Part shown: piece by piece, positions 1 to 7,778 of the stretch
How positions within the stretch are numbered: the first letter of the stretch is position 1
Layout of the letters: each line of letters starts with the position of its first letter
Origin: Clostridia bacterium
GTDB taxonomy: Bacteria > Bacillota_A > Clostridia > Oscillospirales > CAG-272
Length of the DNA: 43,278 nucleotides
Direction of reading: 5' to 3'
Assembly: GCA_017466455.1 (NCBI GenBank)
Contig: JAFTUD010000019.1
Location: 1-43,278, forward strand
Program-made: the position numbers and the translations under genes
The notes under the pieces: generated by a model
What the model was told of the DNA's origin: nothing
What the model saw: the letters and a program-made list of their open reading frames with translations, nothing else
Databases searched by the model: none

Positions 1-1604
1 CCTGTCATAAACCTCTCAGATGCGAGATGTGACGGATTTACCATGAAAATACCGAACTGAACATCCTTTTCGTTATAGTCGTTAAAGAGTGTAACGAGGT
101 CAGTATCAACTGTCCAACCGCCTGCAAGACCGCCATTTCCGTTCACGGAATAGCCACCGCTTGTGGAAATCATAGCGCCGAGTGTAATTTCATTATCAAG
201 TGCTTTACAGCCCTCGTTGTCGCACCAAACGGTGTGAAGTCCGTTCTTTGCAAAGCCGTCTGCATAAGCAACTGCGTGCTTTTCAATGTGTTCAAGTGCC
301 TCTGCGTCAAGGAATTTATCGCACTTGCCCTCGCCAAAGTTTTCACAATAGTTAGGCGTTGTGCAATTGAAGTCATCAATGTAATTATGCTCGGTGAGCA
401 TTGTGCCGGGCACCTCACCCTCGCTAAGCACCTTATTGCAGAAGCAACGGGTTACGCCCTTTTCGTTTGAGTAGCAGGTTGCCTCCTCAATGCTTGAATG
501 CTTGGGGCTTGCAAGGTGCTTTGCTGTGTCGCTTTCACTTGCGCAGAATGTAACCGATTTTGTGCTTGAAATGTTATAGGTTGTAAAATCAGAGCCTGAC
601 TTGTCGTTTGGATTTGCAAAGATGAGGGTCTTATTATAACTATTGTCCTTTATCCATTGGGATGTGTTTATTTCAACCATATCTCCAAGGAATACTATTG
701 TGGAGGTGGACTTGTTTTGCATGAAGTATTTTTCGGTAATAGAGGTTATGCCTGTGCCGAATACCAGCACATCATTTAACGCATCGCAATCTCTAAATGC
801 GCATGTGTTAGTTGGGAATGTCGAAAGATTTTCAGGGAAGTAGTAAACAGCTGGTTTTGCAGGTGCTGTGTTACTTGTTGAAAATGGCTCGCTTGTGAAA
901 TACATCTTTCCACAATAGTCAAACACAGCATAGTTTCTTGTAGCTACAACGCTTTGAAGATTTTCGGGAAGATGAACAGCGGTAAGGTTTGAACACTTCC
1001 AGAAAATATATCCCTCACCTGACAAAGTTGTAACGCTATCAGGAAAGCTGAACGCCCTTAAGTTTGTGCATCCGTAGAACATGTAGTTTGCACCTATTGT
1101 AATAGGGTCGGTTTTTCCGTGTTCAAAAACGCATTCTTTGAGCCCCGTTGCATTTTGGAATGCAACATTGCCGAAACTTGTAACAGTGCTCGGGAATGTG
1201 ATTTTTTCCAAGGTATTAAGTGCGTATGCAACAAAGTCGCAAACGGTAGTAATTCCCTGCGGAACATCAAGCTCTACAATGTTGTTAACGGTGTAGCTCT
1301 TTCCTTTTTCTTGAAGGAAGGAAAAGTCGAGTGCGTTTGCCAAGTTGACACGGTGTGTGCCTGTGCTTGGGATTTCCGTATTATCCTTAAAAATATAAGA
1401 GCTTGGGCAAACAAATCCGTCATCAAACACAACATAGTCATTAGTTGAGTTGACAAATGTTGATTTTGCGGGCGCATCGGGGTAGGTTGTAACCTCTAAA
1501 ACCTCACCGTCAACGGTCGTTACTGTCGTTGCACTGACGCTAAGCGCAAAAAGCGAGCATGCGATAAGCGCAAGAGCGAGGACTAAAAATAATTTCTTTT
1601 TCAT
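1..1604 (-). CDS. BspA-like leucine-rich-repeat secreted protein, partial (C-terminus outside window)
   Basis: An open frame runs from ATG at 1604 to the left edge without a stop, giving about 534 residues; the C-terminus is missing. It starts with a classical signal peptide (MKKK, then a hydrophobic stretch ending near SVSA). Residues ~110-300 hold LRR_5/BspA-type repeats with spacings such as ITFPSTVTSFGNVAF and FYGCTNLRAFSFPDSV, known from bacterial surface proteins that fold as leucine-rich solenoids. After these comes a Cys-containing part (EATCYSNEKGVTRC, and later C..C pairs) like the Cys motifs in the proteins at 28706-30856 and 40835-42670. The last visible residues (DVQFGIFMVNP) resemble the C-terminal region of the 28706-30856 protein (KVEFGIFITG). 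The start is supported by AAGGAGA just upstream and a strong promoter. It is probably exported and cell-surface associated; ligand unknown. Confidence 0.8.
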   Translation of the reverse strand, partial: MKKKLFLVLALALIACSLFALSVSATTVTTVDGEVLEVTTYPDAPAKSTFVNSTNDYVVFDDGFVCPSSYIFKDNTEIPSTGTHRVNLANALDFSFLQEKGKSYTVNNIVELDVPQGITTVCDFVAYALNTLEKITFPSTVTSFGNVAFQNATGLKECVFEHGKTDPITIGANYMFYGCTNLRAFSFPDSVTTLSGEGYIFWKCSNLTAVHLPENLQSVVATRNYAVFDYCGKMYFTSEPFSTSNTAPAKPAVYYFPENLSTFPTNTCAFRDCDALNDVLVFGTGITSITEKYFMQNKSTSTIVFLGDMVEINTSQWIKDNSYNKTLIFANPNDKSGSDFTTYNISSTKSVTFCASESDTAKHLASPKHSSIEEATCYSNEKGVTRCFCNKVLSEGEVPGTMLTEHNYIDDFNCTTPNYCENFGEGKCDKFLDAEALEHIEKHAVAYADGFAKNGLHTVWCDNEGCKALDNEITLGAMISTSGGYSVNGNGGLAGGWTVDTDLVTLFNDYNEKDVQFGIFMVNPSHLASERFMT

Positions 1605-1690
1605 AATCTTCTCCTTGCAGGGAGCCCCTGCGGGCATATAAATTTTGCATCATATATCTGCGAAAATTCACATCATATATTTACAAGTAA

Positions 1691-1720
1691 ATTATACCAT
1701 ATATCACATTTATTTGTCAA
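1691..1720 (-). promoter_or_regulatory. Sigma-A-type promoter of the LRR surface protein
   Basis: On the minus strand TTGACA (1715-1720) and TATAAT (1691-1696) are separated by 18 nt, about 90 nt upstream of the ATG at 1604. Both hexamers match consensus. Confidence 0.75.
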
Positions 1721-1738
1721 TATGCACAATTAACAAAT

Positions 1739-1749
1739 CCCCCCCCCCC
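1739..1749. repeat. Poly-C/poly-G tract of 11 nt upstream of a surface-protein promoter
   Basis: Eleven consecutive C on the plus strand (G on the strand of the LRR gene) lie 18 nt upstream of the -35 box. Such tracts are prone to slipped-strand change and may affect promoter strength. The rest of 1605-1951 holds a short minus-strand hairpin at 1786-1807 (CACGCC/GGCGTG followed by T-rich DNA on the minus strand) and no gene that I can recognise. Confidence 0.6.
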
Positions 1750-1951
1750 GATTTTTGTATATTTTGCACAAAAATCATAAAAAATCACGCCTTTTTAGAA
1801 GGGCGTGTATATTTTCAGCTGAGGGTTGCGTTTACTCTGTCAGAATAATTCCGTACCGATGGAGTCGGATTACATACGCGCTTTATGCAATTTCATACAA
1901 CTGCAAGCGGTTGGTTTAATAGTCTGATGAGCGCAATTTTACCGAAAATGC

Positions 1952-1988
1952 AAAAAAGCTATCCGTCTTGATAGCGGATAGCTTTTTT
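1952..1988 (-). terminator. Intrinsic terminator after the lipid kinase gene
   Basis: A perfect 14-bp inverted repeat (AAAAAAGCTATCCG and its complement) around a 9-nt loop, with a U tract on the minus strand, sits 9 nt past the stop of the gene at 1997. Confidence 0.85.
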
Positions 1989-1996
1989 GAGAATAA

Positions 1997-2905
1997 TTAA
2001 TCAATTACATAATTTATGGCTTGAGGGATTACGCGAAGGTCTATTGTGTCCATTTCAAAAAGCTCACCGTCGGCGCAAACGCTCTTACAGCCCTCAATTT
2101 TGACTGCGACGCATTTTCTGTAATAAACGAGGTCCTTAAATTTAGGCTTCACATCGCCTGTTTCCATATCAACATGCGTACCCTTTTTATAGTCGCCTAC
2201 GAGCCCGATAAACTTTGTACGACTGATATCACGAACGATTTCAACATTTAAAAGTCCGTCGCCTGTATCGGCATCGGGAGCGAGCTGGAAGCCACCGCCG
2301 TACCATTTTCCGTTTGCAACGGCGCAAAGAAGAATTTTTTCCTCAATTATTTCCTGAGTTCCGTCGGGGTATGTAAGGGTAATTGTCGCATCAATAGGCT
2401 TTTTGGTTGTGATTTCGCCAACAACGCCGAGAATGTATGCCATTTTGCCCGAAACCATGGGCTTCTTTTTAAGGGTTTGCGCCCTGCGGACAACCTCACA
2501 GTCAAAGCCGATATTCACTACATTTACAGCATATTTTCCGTTAAATTCCATAACATCGACGCCAAATTCGCCCTTCCTGCCGTCAAAGGAGCGAACGAAG
2601 TCATTTCCGCTTCCTACGGGGACAATTTTGAGCGATGCCCTGTCTGCACATCCGCTATTCATAAGAGCATTTACCGCCCTAAAGACGGTTCCGTCACCGC
2701 CGTAGACGGTGAAGCATGTATCGGGGGTTTCCTGACATGCTTTTATGATAAATTCAGACGCATCGTCGCTTGACTCGGACATATATACGCTATTATTTTC
2801 ACCAAGCTTTTCCCTGATTTCGTTTGCCTTTCCCTTGCCTGCAAGAGGATTCAGAACATGCATAACGCGCTTTATTGTTCTTTTTGCCTTTTCAATTGTT
2901 TCCAT
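1997..2905 (-). CDS. Diacylglycerol/lipid kinase family protein (YegS/DgkB/BmrU type)
   Basis: The 302-residue length is typical of the DAGK catalytic family (PF00781), which phosphorylates diacylglycerol or related lipids with ATP at the inner membrane face. Visible motifs are NPLAGKGKA (residues 19-27), the nucleotide-binding GGDGT (69-73) and PVGSGNDF (96-103; the family usually has GTGNDF). The C-terminal half has the expected beta-rich lipid-kinase layout (VANGKWYGGGFQLAPDADTGDGLLNV). ATG 2905 follows AAGGAGAG at good spacing. It is 21 nt downstream of the esterase gene at 2927-3580 and is presumably cotranscribed. The likely role is recycling diacylglycerol released during lipoteichoic acid or membrane turnover; the exact lipid substrate cannot be told from sequence. 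Confidence 0.88.
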   Translation of the reverse strand: METIEKAKRTIKRVMHVLNPLAGKGKANEIREKLGENNSVYMSESSDDASEFIIKACQETPDTCFTVYGGDGTVFRAVNALMNSGCADRASLKIVPVGSGNDFVRSFDGRKGEFGVDVMEFNGKYAVNVVNIGFDCEVVRRAQTLKKKPMVSGKMAYILGVVGEITTKKPIDATITLTYPDGTQEIIEEKILLCAVANGKWYGGGFQLAPDADTGDGLLNVEIVRDISRTKFIGLVGDYKKGTHVDMETGDVKPKFKDLVYYRKCVAVKIEGCKSVCADGELFEMDTIDLRVIPQAINYVID

Positions 2906-2926
2906 TGTTTTCTCTCCTTGGCTCTC

Positions 2927-3580
2927 TTATTTTTTTCTTGCACTCGCAAGCCAGCTTATAATGTCAGTTTGCTCATACGCTCTATCCCAACAGCAGTGAC
3001 CGAGGTCATCATAAACGGTAAATTCTACATTTCCGCCCTGAGCGCGAATTGCGTTTACCATCATTTCAGTATGAGCAAACGGAACGACATCGTCAAGCGC
3101 ACCGTGGAAGGTGCGAATCGGAAGATTTCTAAGATACCATGCACGCCATTCCATTCCGCCACCGCAAATCGGCGCGATTGCGCTGAATTTTTCGGGAACC
3201 TGAAGCGCGATTTCCCATGTACCGAAGCCACCCATGCTAATTCCCGTAAGGGCAATACTGTCGTCGCTTACATTGTATTCCCTCGCTACCTCATCAATTA
3301 AGGAGATAACCTCCCATTTATAGTCATACCATGTACGCTCGCTTGGGCATTGGGGGGAAAGAGTTATCGCCCTTATGCCAAGGTGGTCCTGATTTTTTGA
3401 AAAGTATTTTGGAATTCCGTGAGTCTTAACAAGCTCAAGATCATCACCGCGCTCACCTGCGCCGTGAAGAAACACGATAAGCGGAAGCGACTCACCCTTT
3501 TTGTAGTCTGTGGGAGCTGTGAGAATATATTTCAAGCCTTTTTCGTTTTGCTTGAAGGATTTTTCAAGATAATTTATCAT
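2927..3580 (-). CDS. Alpha/beta-hydrolase, dienelactone hydrolase / carboxylesterase-like
   Basis: This 217-residue protein has no signal peptide and should be cytoplasmic. It shows the alpha/beta-hydrolase oxyanion segment FLHGAGERG (38-45), the nucleophile elbow GISMGG with Ser115, the acid in GALDDVVP (Asp163 or Asp164) and a histidine in LGHCCWD (His195), so the catalytic triad is complete. The layout resembles the short predicted peptidase/phospholipase-carboxylesterase group that often acts on sugar esters or acylated metabolites. The substrate is unknown. It is the first gene of a two-gene operon with the lipid kinase. The promoter at 3630-3658 and a GGAG ribosome site support the ATG at 3580. 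Confidence 0.82.
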   Translation of the reverse strand: MINYLEKSFKQNEKGLKYILTAPTDYKKGESLPLIVFLHGAGERGDDLELVKTHGIPKYFSKNQDHLGIRAITLSPQCPSERTWYDYKWEVISLIDEVAREYNVSDDSIALTGISMGGFGTWEIALQVPEKFSAIAPICGGGMEWRAWYLRNLPIRTFHGALDDVVPFAHTEMMVNAIRAQGGNVEFTVYDDLGHCCWDRAYEQTDIISWLASARKK

Positions 3581-3629
3581 AGTGTTCTCCGCAAAAATAA
3601 TGGATTTTAATCAAAAATTAACCGATTAT

Positions 3630-3658
3630 ATTTTAGCATAATATCGCAGAGATGTCAA
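3630..3658 (-). promoter_or_regulatory. Promoter of the esterase-lipid kinase operon
   Basis: Minus-strand TTGACA (3653-3658), 17-nt spacer, TAAAAT (3630-3635), about 50 nt before the ATG at 3580. Confidence 0.75.
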
Positions 3659-3670
3659 GAGCGCATTTAA

Positions 3671-3694
3671 AAAACCTCGGCAAGCCGAGGTTTT
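3671..3694 (-). terminator. Intrinsic terminator after pduL
   Basis: CCTCGG/CCGAGG stem with a 4-nt loop flanked by A and T runs; on the minus strand it ends in TTTTTT, just after the pduL stop. Confidence 0.85.
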
Positions 3695-3712
3695 AATTTT
3701 TATGTATTAAGA

Positions 3713-4288
3713 TTATTTCTTAATGATTTCTCCGTAGATTTGTCCGAATGCGCATGCAGCATTTGACTCATCGGTATCAATGTGCATAGCTGCGCTGAAG
3801 TTAGGATGAACTCTTACAACTACATCGTCAAAAATTGTTGTTCTTTCAGAAGCAATTTTAACTTGAACAATTTCTTTATCCGAAACATTTGCGGCAGCAG
3901 CCTCTTCGGGAGTGAAGTGAATGTGTCTTTTTGCAACGATAACTCCCTCGCTAAGCTCAACCTCTCCGCAGGGGCCAACGAGCTTGCAAGCGCCTGAGAG
4001 CGCTACATCTCCGCTTTCGCGAACGGGGGCGGTAATACCAAGGTTACGAGCGTCGGTAAGGGAAACCTCAACCTGTGATGCCTTTCTTTCAGGACCGAGA
4101 ACGATTACTCTTTCAATCTTATTCTTTGGTCCTACAACTGTTACTCTTTCCTCGCAAGCGAACTGACCGGGCTGGCTAAGATCCTTCTTGAATGTGAGGT
4201 TGTGGCCTGCGCCGAAAAGGATTTCAACATGCTCTCTTGTAAGATGAACATGGCGCGCGCTTGTTTCAACGATTACTTTGTTTTCCAT
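3713..4288 (-). CDS. pduL: Phosphate propanoyltransferase / phosphotransacylase PduL
   Basis: PduL interconverts acyl-CoA and acyl-phosphate (acetyl or propionyl), feeding acetate or propionate kinase. The protein has the two PduL repeats with metal-binding histidines: SARHVHLT (His13, His15) and KRHIHFTPEEA (His122, His124), plus LGPERKASQVEVSLTDARNLGI. I start it at ATG 4288, which has an ideal AAGGAGATATATC leader, not at the longer in-frame ATG 4363, whose extra 25 residues overlap the promoter. The resulting 191 residues begin directly with ENKVIVETSARHVH, so there is no N-terminal encapsulation peptide and no sign of a microcompartment; no other pdu gene is nearby. It probably serves as a housekeeping phosphotransacetylase. 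Confidence 0.92.
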   Translation of the reverse strand: MENKVIVETSARHVHLTREHVEILFGAGHNLTFKKDLSQPGQFACEERVTVVGPKNKIERVIVLGPERKASQVEVSLTDARNLGITAPVRESGDVALSGACKLVGPCGEVELSEGVIVAKRHIHFTPEEAAAANVSDKEIVQVKIASERTTIFDDVVVRVHPNFSAAMHIDTDESNAACAFGQIYGEIIKK

Positions 4289-4353
4289 GATATATCTCCT
4301 TTGATTTTTTAATACTCCTTGGGTTTTAGATAAATTTTCCTTATCCGCTACAT

Positions 4354-4382
4354 ATTGTAGCACACTTTACATAGAATGTAAA
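4354..4382 (-). promoter_or_regulatory. pduL promoter with a palindromic operator over the -35 box
   Basis: Minus-strand TTTACA (4377-4382), 17-nt spacer, TACAAT (4354-4359). The -35 box lies in a perfect dyad, TTTACAT-AGA-ATGTAAA on the plus strand (4366-4382), with 7-bp arms and a 3-nt centre. A repressor binding there would cover the promoter. The regulator is not identified. Confidence 0.65.
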
Positions 4383-4421
4383 TATAAAAATCAAATTTTT
4401 TCGTTTTTTTCTGTCGAAAGG

Positions 4422-4451
4422 TTGACATAATCGGGTGCTTGGATATATAAT
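4422..4451 (+). promoter_or_regulatory. Promoter of the pyridoxal kinase gene
   Basis: TTGACA (4422-4427), 18-nt spacer, TATAAT (4446-4451), 55 nt before the ATG at 4506; divergent from the pduL promoter. Confidence 0.78.
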
Positions 4452-4505
4452 TAGATATCGCTAAGATTATTATCTTTGCCCTTTGGGGCTACATAGGGGG
4501 ATTTG

Positions 4506-5351
4506 ATGAAAAAGCTCGTTACTATACAGGATGCTTCATGCTTTGGAAAATGCTCAATTACTGTTGCGCTACCGATAATTTCGGCAATGGGCGTTGAGTG
4601 CGCTATTATCCCTACCTCTATTTTATCAACACATACAGGGGGATTTAAGGACTTCACCTTCAGGGATTTGAGTGAGGACATTCCAAAAATCAAGGAGCAT
4701 TGGAAGAAATACAATTTAAAATTTGACACGATATACACGGGCTATCTCGGCTCACACTCGCAAATTGATTATGTTATGGACTTTGCGAGAGATTTCAAAG
4801 GTGATGACACACTTCTCTTTGTTGACCCTGCTATGGGTGACAAGGGCAGGCTTTATACCGGCTTTGATGCGGAGTTTCCCGCGCACATGGCTAAGCTTTG
4901 CGCTATGGCGGATATTATTGTGCCTAATATGACAGAGGCATCGTTTATGCTCGGTATTGAATACCGTGAGGAATATGATGAGGAGCATGTAAAAAATGTA
5001 CTTCGCTCTCTTTGCGCGCTTGGCGCAAAAAAGGCGGTGCTTACGGGCGTTTCGTTTGAAAAAACGACACAGGGGGCTATGCTTTACGATAGCAATACGG
5101 ACACATTCTACTCCCATTTTCAAAAAAATATACCTATGAGCTTTCACGGAACGGGTGACACATTCGCAAGCACATTTGCAGGGGCGCTCACTCACGGGAT
5201 TGATGAAAAAGAGGCACTCGCCCTTGCGGTTGACTTCACGGTTGAGTGCATACATTCCACTGTTCCCGATGTTCAAGATCACTGGTACGGAACGAAATTT
5301 GAGGAGTGCTTACCGTCCTTGATTTTAAAGATGAGGGAGCTTGAAAAATAA
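4506..5351 (+). CDS. pdxY: Pyridoxal/pyridoxamine kinase (ribokinase superfamily)
   Basis: This 281-residue enzyme matches the PdxK/PdxY size and phosphorylates B6 vitamers with ATP for salvage of pyridoxal phosphate. The N-terminus VTIQDASCFGKCS and SILSTHTGGFKD are substrate-loop motifs of the family. DPAMGDKGRLY and VPNMTEASFMLG are the ATP-side motifs, and GTGDTFAS near the C-terminus carries the catalytic Asp. The in-frame TTG at 4503 directly precedes ATG 4506; I prefer the ATG, set behind AGGGGGA. It is a single-gene transcript with its own promoter and a strong shared terminator. Whether pyridoxal or pyridoxamine is preferred cannot be told. Confidence 0.88.
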   Translation: MKKLVTIQDASCFGKCSITVALPIISAMGVECAIIPTSILSTHTGGFKDFTFRDLSEDIPKIKEHWKKYNLKFDTIYTGYLGSHSQIDYVMDFARDFKGDDTLLFVDPAMGDKGRLYTGFDAEFPAHMAKLCAMADIIVPNMTEASFMLGIEYREEYDEEHVKNVLRSLCALGAKKAVLTGVSFEKTTQGAMLYDSNTDTFYSHFQKNIPMSFHGTGDTFASTFAGALTHGIDEKEALALAVDFTVECIHSTVPDVQDHWYGTKFEECLPSLILKMRELEK

Positions 5352-5381
5352 AAAAATCTCGACACAGGTCGAGATTTTTTG
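5351..5381. terminator. Bidirectional terminator between convergent genes
   Basis: An ATCTCGAC/GTCGAGAT stem with loop ACAG, flanked by A6 and T6, serves the kinase gene on the plus strand and the SGNH lipoprotein gene on the minus strand. Confidence 0.88.
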
Positions 5382-5383
5382 TT

Positions 5384-6649
5384 TTATCCAAGGGTGTTTA
5401 TGAGGCTCGGCTTTGCGGAATAGAAGCTTCCTGTCCTTGCGTAATCGCCGAGCTTTGATATTTCAAGGCTTGACAAATACGAGCCTATATTGCTCGGTGC
5501 TTCGCCGTAGATTGCGCGGTAAATCATATGCGCTCCGACATAGCCTGCGAGGGGGGTGCTATGAGAATACGAGTCGTTTATGCACAGGGCAAGCTTATCA
5601 ACTCCGCTACTAAGAAGCTCATCAAGCTCCGATTTCCAGTTTATTATTGGGATATTTAGCGCGCTTGCGGACCTTTCCGCGCTTGCTTGGTTTTCGTTAT
5701 GGGCGGGAAGGACAATTACTGAAATTCCGTTTTCATCGCACACATTTTTGATGACCTCAAGGGAATATGTATCGTCGTTTGTGTAAAATCCGCTGATAAA
5801 GAGGACATCGTATGCTCCGCTTCTCAAGGCGCTGAGAATTTGCTCATCAACTGCGTATTTTCCGATATTTCCCATACCTATTGATATAGAATGAACGGTG
5901 CTTGATTTACCGTTTACCGTAAAGAGGTTTTGAAGTATATCGCCGATGTCAGATGTGCCTACAAAGCTATTACCAACGACAAGCATGCTTTTTCCGTCAA
6001 GCTCAGCGGGGAGAGCTCCAAAATTCGGGTCGGTCCTTCTTGGCTTGATTGTGACAAGTGACATGAGATTATAGCCTATGAGGGTTGGGGTTTCGGCGCA
6101 GGTGACATATAGGTTAAGCTCGTGATTTTTGCCGTTTTCGGCATAAGAATAGCGCCACCTGTATCTAAATTCAAGGGTATTTTTCGTTCCGCGCTTCTCT
6201 ACGCTTTCGGTAGCGGTCATTTGGTCTATTTGCTTTTCACGGCTTGTTACCTCGCTCCACTCCGCACTGTCTGTCGGCTCGGAAATTGTGATAAAGCCGA
6301 TTTCGTTTCCTGCTCTTTTGATTTTATAAAGCGTATCGCTATCCTTTGAAAGTGACCATTCCTGTGGCAATTCAAGGGTTATGACATACTCGGAGTCCTT
6401 TATTGCGAAGTGATTTCTTTTATAGCCTGTTGGTCTAAAGCGTGGGATAGAGAGATACGCCTTATCCTCATCCTCGGTTGAGGGTGCGGTTGACGATTCG
6501 CTCTCAGGGTCTTTGCTTGACTCTTCGCTTTGGGCTTGTGATGTGTCCATGCTTTGCTCCTCACTGCTTGATTGGGAGCCTTTTTCATCACAGGATATTA
6601 GGCTAAGACACATGATAATTACAAGAATTAGTGACAGTATTTTTTTCAT
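5384..6649 (-). CDS. Secreted lipoprotein with C-terminal SGNH-hydrolase-like domain
   Basis: This is a 421-residue protein. The N-terminus MKKILSLILV...LSLISC is a lipoprotein signal with lipobox Cys20. Residues 22-62 are a Ser/Glu-rich flexible linker. Residues ~70-205 form a beta-rich region of unknown family. Residues ~222-421 look like an SGNH fold: VVGNSF (block I, Ser228 in a GNS rather than GDS setting) and a late NDSYSHSTPLAGYVGA segment with a candidate catalytic His. It is therefore probably an extracellular, membrane-anchored esterase or deacetylase acting on wall or host glycans; catalysis is inferred. Start and ribosome site (AAAGGAAA) are good, and a promoter lies at 6687-6715. 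Confidence 0.75.
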   Translation of the reverse strand: MKKILSLILVIIMCLSLISCDEKGSQSSSEEQSMDTSQAQSEESSKDPESESSTAPSTEDEDKAYLSIPRFRPTGYKRNHFAIKDSEYVITLELPQEWSLSKDSDTLYKIKRAGNEIGFITISEPTDSAEWSEVTSREKQIDQMTATESVEKRGTKNTLEFRYRWRYSYAENGKNHELNLYVTCAETPTLIGYNLMSLVTIKPRRTDPNFGALPAELDGKSMLVVGNSFVGTSDIGDILQNLFTVNGKSSTVHSISIGMGNIGKYAVDEQILSALRSGAYDVLFISGFYTNDDTYSLEVIKNVCDENGISVIVLPAHNENQASAERSASALNIPIINWKSELDELLSSGVDKLALCINDSYSHSTPLAGYVGAHMIYRAIYGEAPSNIGSYLSSLEISKLGDYARTGSFYSAKPSLINTLG

Positions 6650-6686
6650 TTTATTTCCTTTCGGTGGCAGGTTATCTTATGTGTTT

Positions 6687-6715
6687 ATTGTAGCATTTAG
6701 AGAGGCTCTTGTCTA
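6687..6715 (-). promoter_or_regulatory. Promoter of the SGNH lipoprotein gene
   Basis: Minus-strand TAGACA (6710-6715), 17-nt spacer, TACAAT (6687-6692). Confidence 0.6.
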
Positions 6716-6739
6716 CTAACCTTGGGTTGCAGTTGTCAG

Positions 6740-7600
6740 CTATGGGTTGCATTTTCCGCAGTTTGAACAGCCTGAGCATAGCATTTTATTGCCACAGGTA
6801 TCGCAGTTTTTGCGGAATTTGGGCTTCAGGTGCGGAACGGGGTTGCCCATTTTATCAAAGAGCTTGACCTCTCTTACTCCGGGCTCGTAATTCATACCCG
6901 ATTTATGTGCCATTTGGCTTTGGATTGGCTTTGAGGGGATATAGTAGCGCTTTTTGTCCTTTATGAAGCTTGTTCCTGTTTCAAAGAAGCAAAAGGCGAC
7001 ATTATTTTTCTCACATTCGGAGCGCAGGATTTTCACCCATTCATAGTCACAGGGGCGTGCGCCCTCATAGTTTTCGCCACCGCAGGAGACGACCTCAATT
7101 TGTCCGCTTTTCAGGTATTTATCAAGATGGACCTCGCCGATGAAGGGGGATACAGCGACGCCCTTATGCTTCATTGGAATGGTCAGGAAAATTGGAAGGC
7201 GCTCATCTGCTCTTTTTTGGTTTTCGCAGGTGATATTTATTTCAACATTTTCGTATCCGTCGCCCCAGTCATCGGGGAGTGTGTCCTTTATTCGGTGGAC
7301 ACGCTTGGTAATGATAAAGAACCTTACATCGCTACGCTCTCTTATCATTTGCCACGCCTCTTTTCGCCACTCATCGGCTTCCTCTAAAAAGAAATCAGAG
7401 GACATACACACGCTAAGGGTTGAGCCTGCGGGAACGACATATTCGCCACGGCGATTTCGCTCTATTGGGAGATAGAAGCTTTTTGTTTTATAAATCACGC
7501 TTCCGTCGCGGTCGCGAATTTTGTCAAGGTAATACATATAGCAGTTGTCGCATCCCTCGGATATTTTTCGGCATCCGTGCCAAGGACTCCACATTTGCAT
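6740..7600 (-). CDS. DUF5131 (phage Gp37/Gp68-like) three-Cys protein
   Basis: This is a 286-residue protein. Its N-terminus MQMWSPWHGCRKISEGCDNCY contains the C-x6-C-x2-C cluster of the Gp37/Gp68/DUF5131 family, which resembles a radical-SAM iron-sulfur site. Other family landmarks are VCMSSDFFLEEADEWR, FFIITKRVHRI, NVEINITCENQKRADERLPI and VSCGGENYEGARPCDYEWV. The C-terminus adds a six-Cys tail (CDTCGNKMLCSGCSNCGKC), probably a zinc ribbon. An in-frame extension up to 7951 reads through the tRNA-Gln gene and is rejected; ATG 7600 follows AGGGGG and a consensus promoter. The family is sometimes paired with the TcmP three-Cys-motif partner protein, which is not seen here. The molecular function is unknown. 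Confidence 0.8.
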   Translation of the reverse strand: MQMWSPWHGCRKISEGCDNCYMYYLDKIRDRDGSVIYKTKSFYLPIERNRRGEYVVPAGSTLSVCMSSDFFLEEADEWRKEAWQMIRERSDVRFFIITKRVHRIKDTLPDDWGDGYENVEINITCENQKRADERLPIFLTIPMKHKGVAVSPFIGEVHLDKYLKSGQIEVVSCGGENYEGARPCDYEWVKILRSECEKNNVAFCFFETGTSFIKDKKRYYIPSKPIQSQMAHKSGMNYEPGVREVKLFDKMGNPVPHLKPKFRKNCDTCGNKMLCSGCSNCGKCNP

Positions 7601-7631
7601 AGCATTACCCCCTTCGCTTTTTATTACCTTA

Positions 7632-7660
7632 ATTATACTATTTTTTGAATTATTTGTCAA
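7632..7660 (-). promoter_or_regulatory. Promoter of the DUF5131 gene
   Basis: Minus-strand TTGACA (7655-7660), 17-nt spacer, TATAAT (7632-7637), 31 nt before ATG 7600; it fixes the start of that gene. Confidence 0.82.
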
Positions 7661-7730
7661 TGATATAGGGTAAGGAATGGAATGTGCTTGGGGGGATTTT
7701 ATAAATTTTTTTATTATTTTCAAAAAAATA

Positions 7731-7759
7731 TTGACAAGTGGTAATTTTTGTGATAGAAT
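7731..7759 (+). promoter_or_regulatory. Promoter of tRNA-Gln
   Basis: TTGACA (7731-7736), 17-nt spacer, TAGAAT (7754-7759), 19 nt before the tRNA. Confidence 0.75.
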
Positions 7760-7778
7760 ACTAACGCACATAAGATAT

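Noticed and set aside
1274..1477. Many overlapping ORFs of 60-150 codons on the strand opposite the named genes
   Set aside because: They lack ribosome sites and promoters and lie wholly inside well-supported genes in other frames.
4289..4363. Longer PduL start at 4363 (25 extra residues that might be an encapsulation peptide)
   Set aside because: The extension overlaps the -10 box, has no ribosome site, and AAGGAGATATATC stands before ATG 4288.
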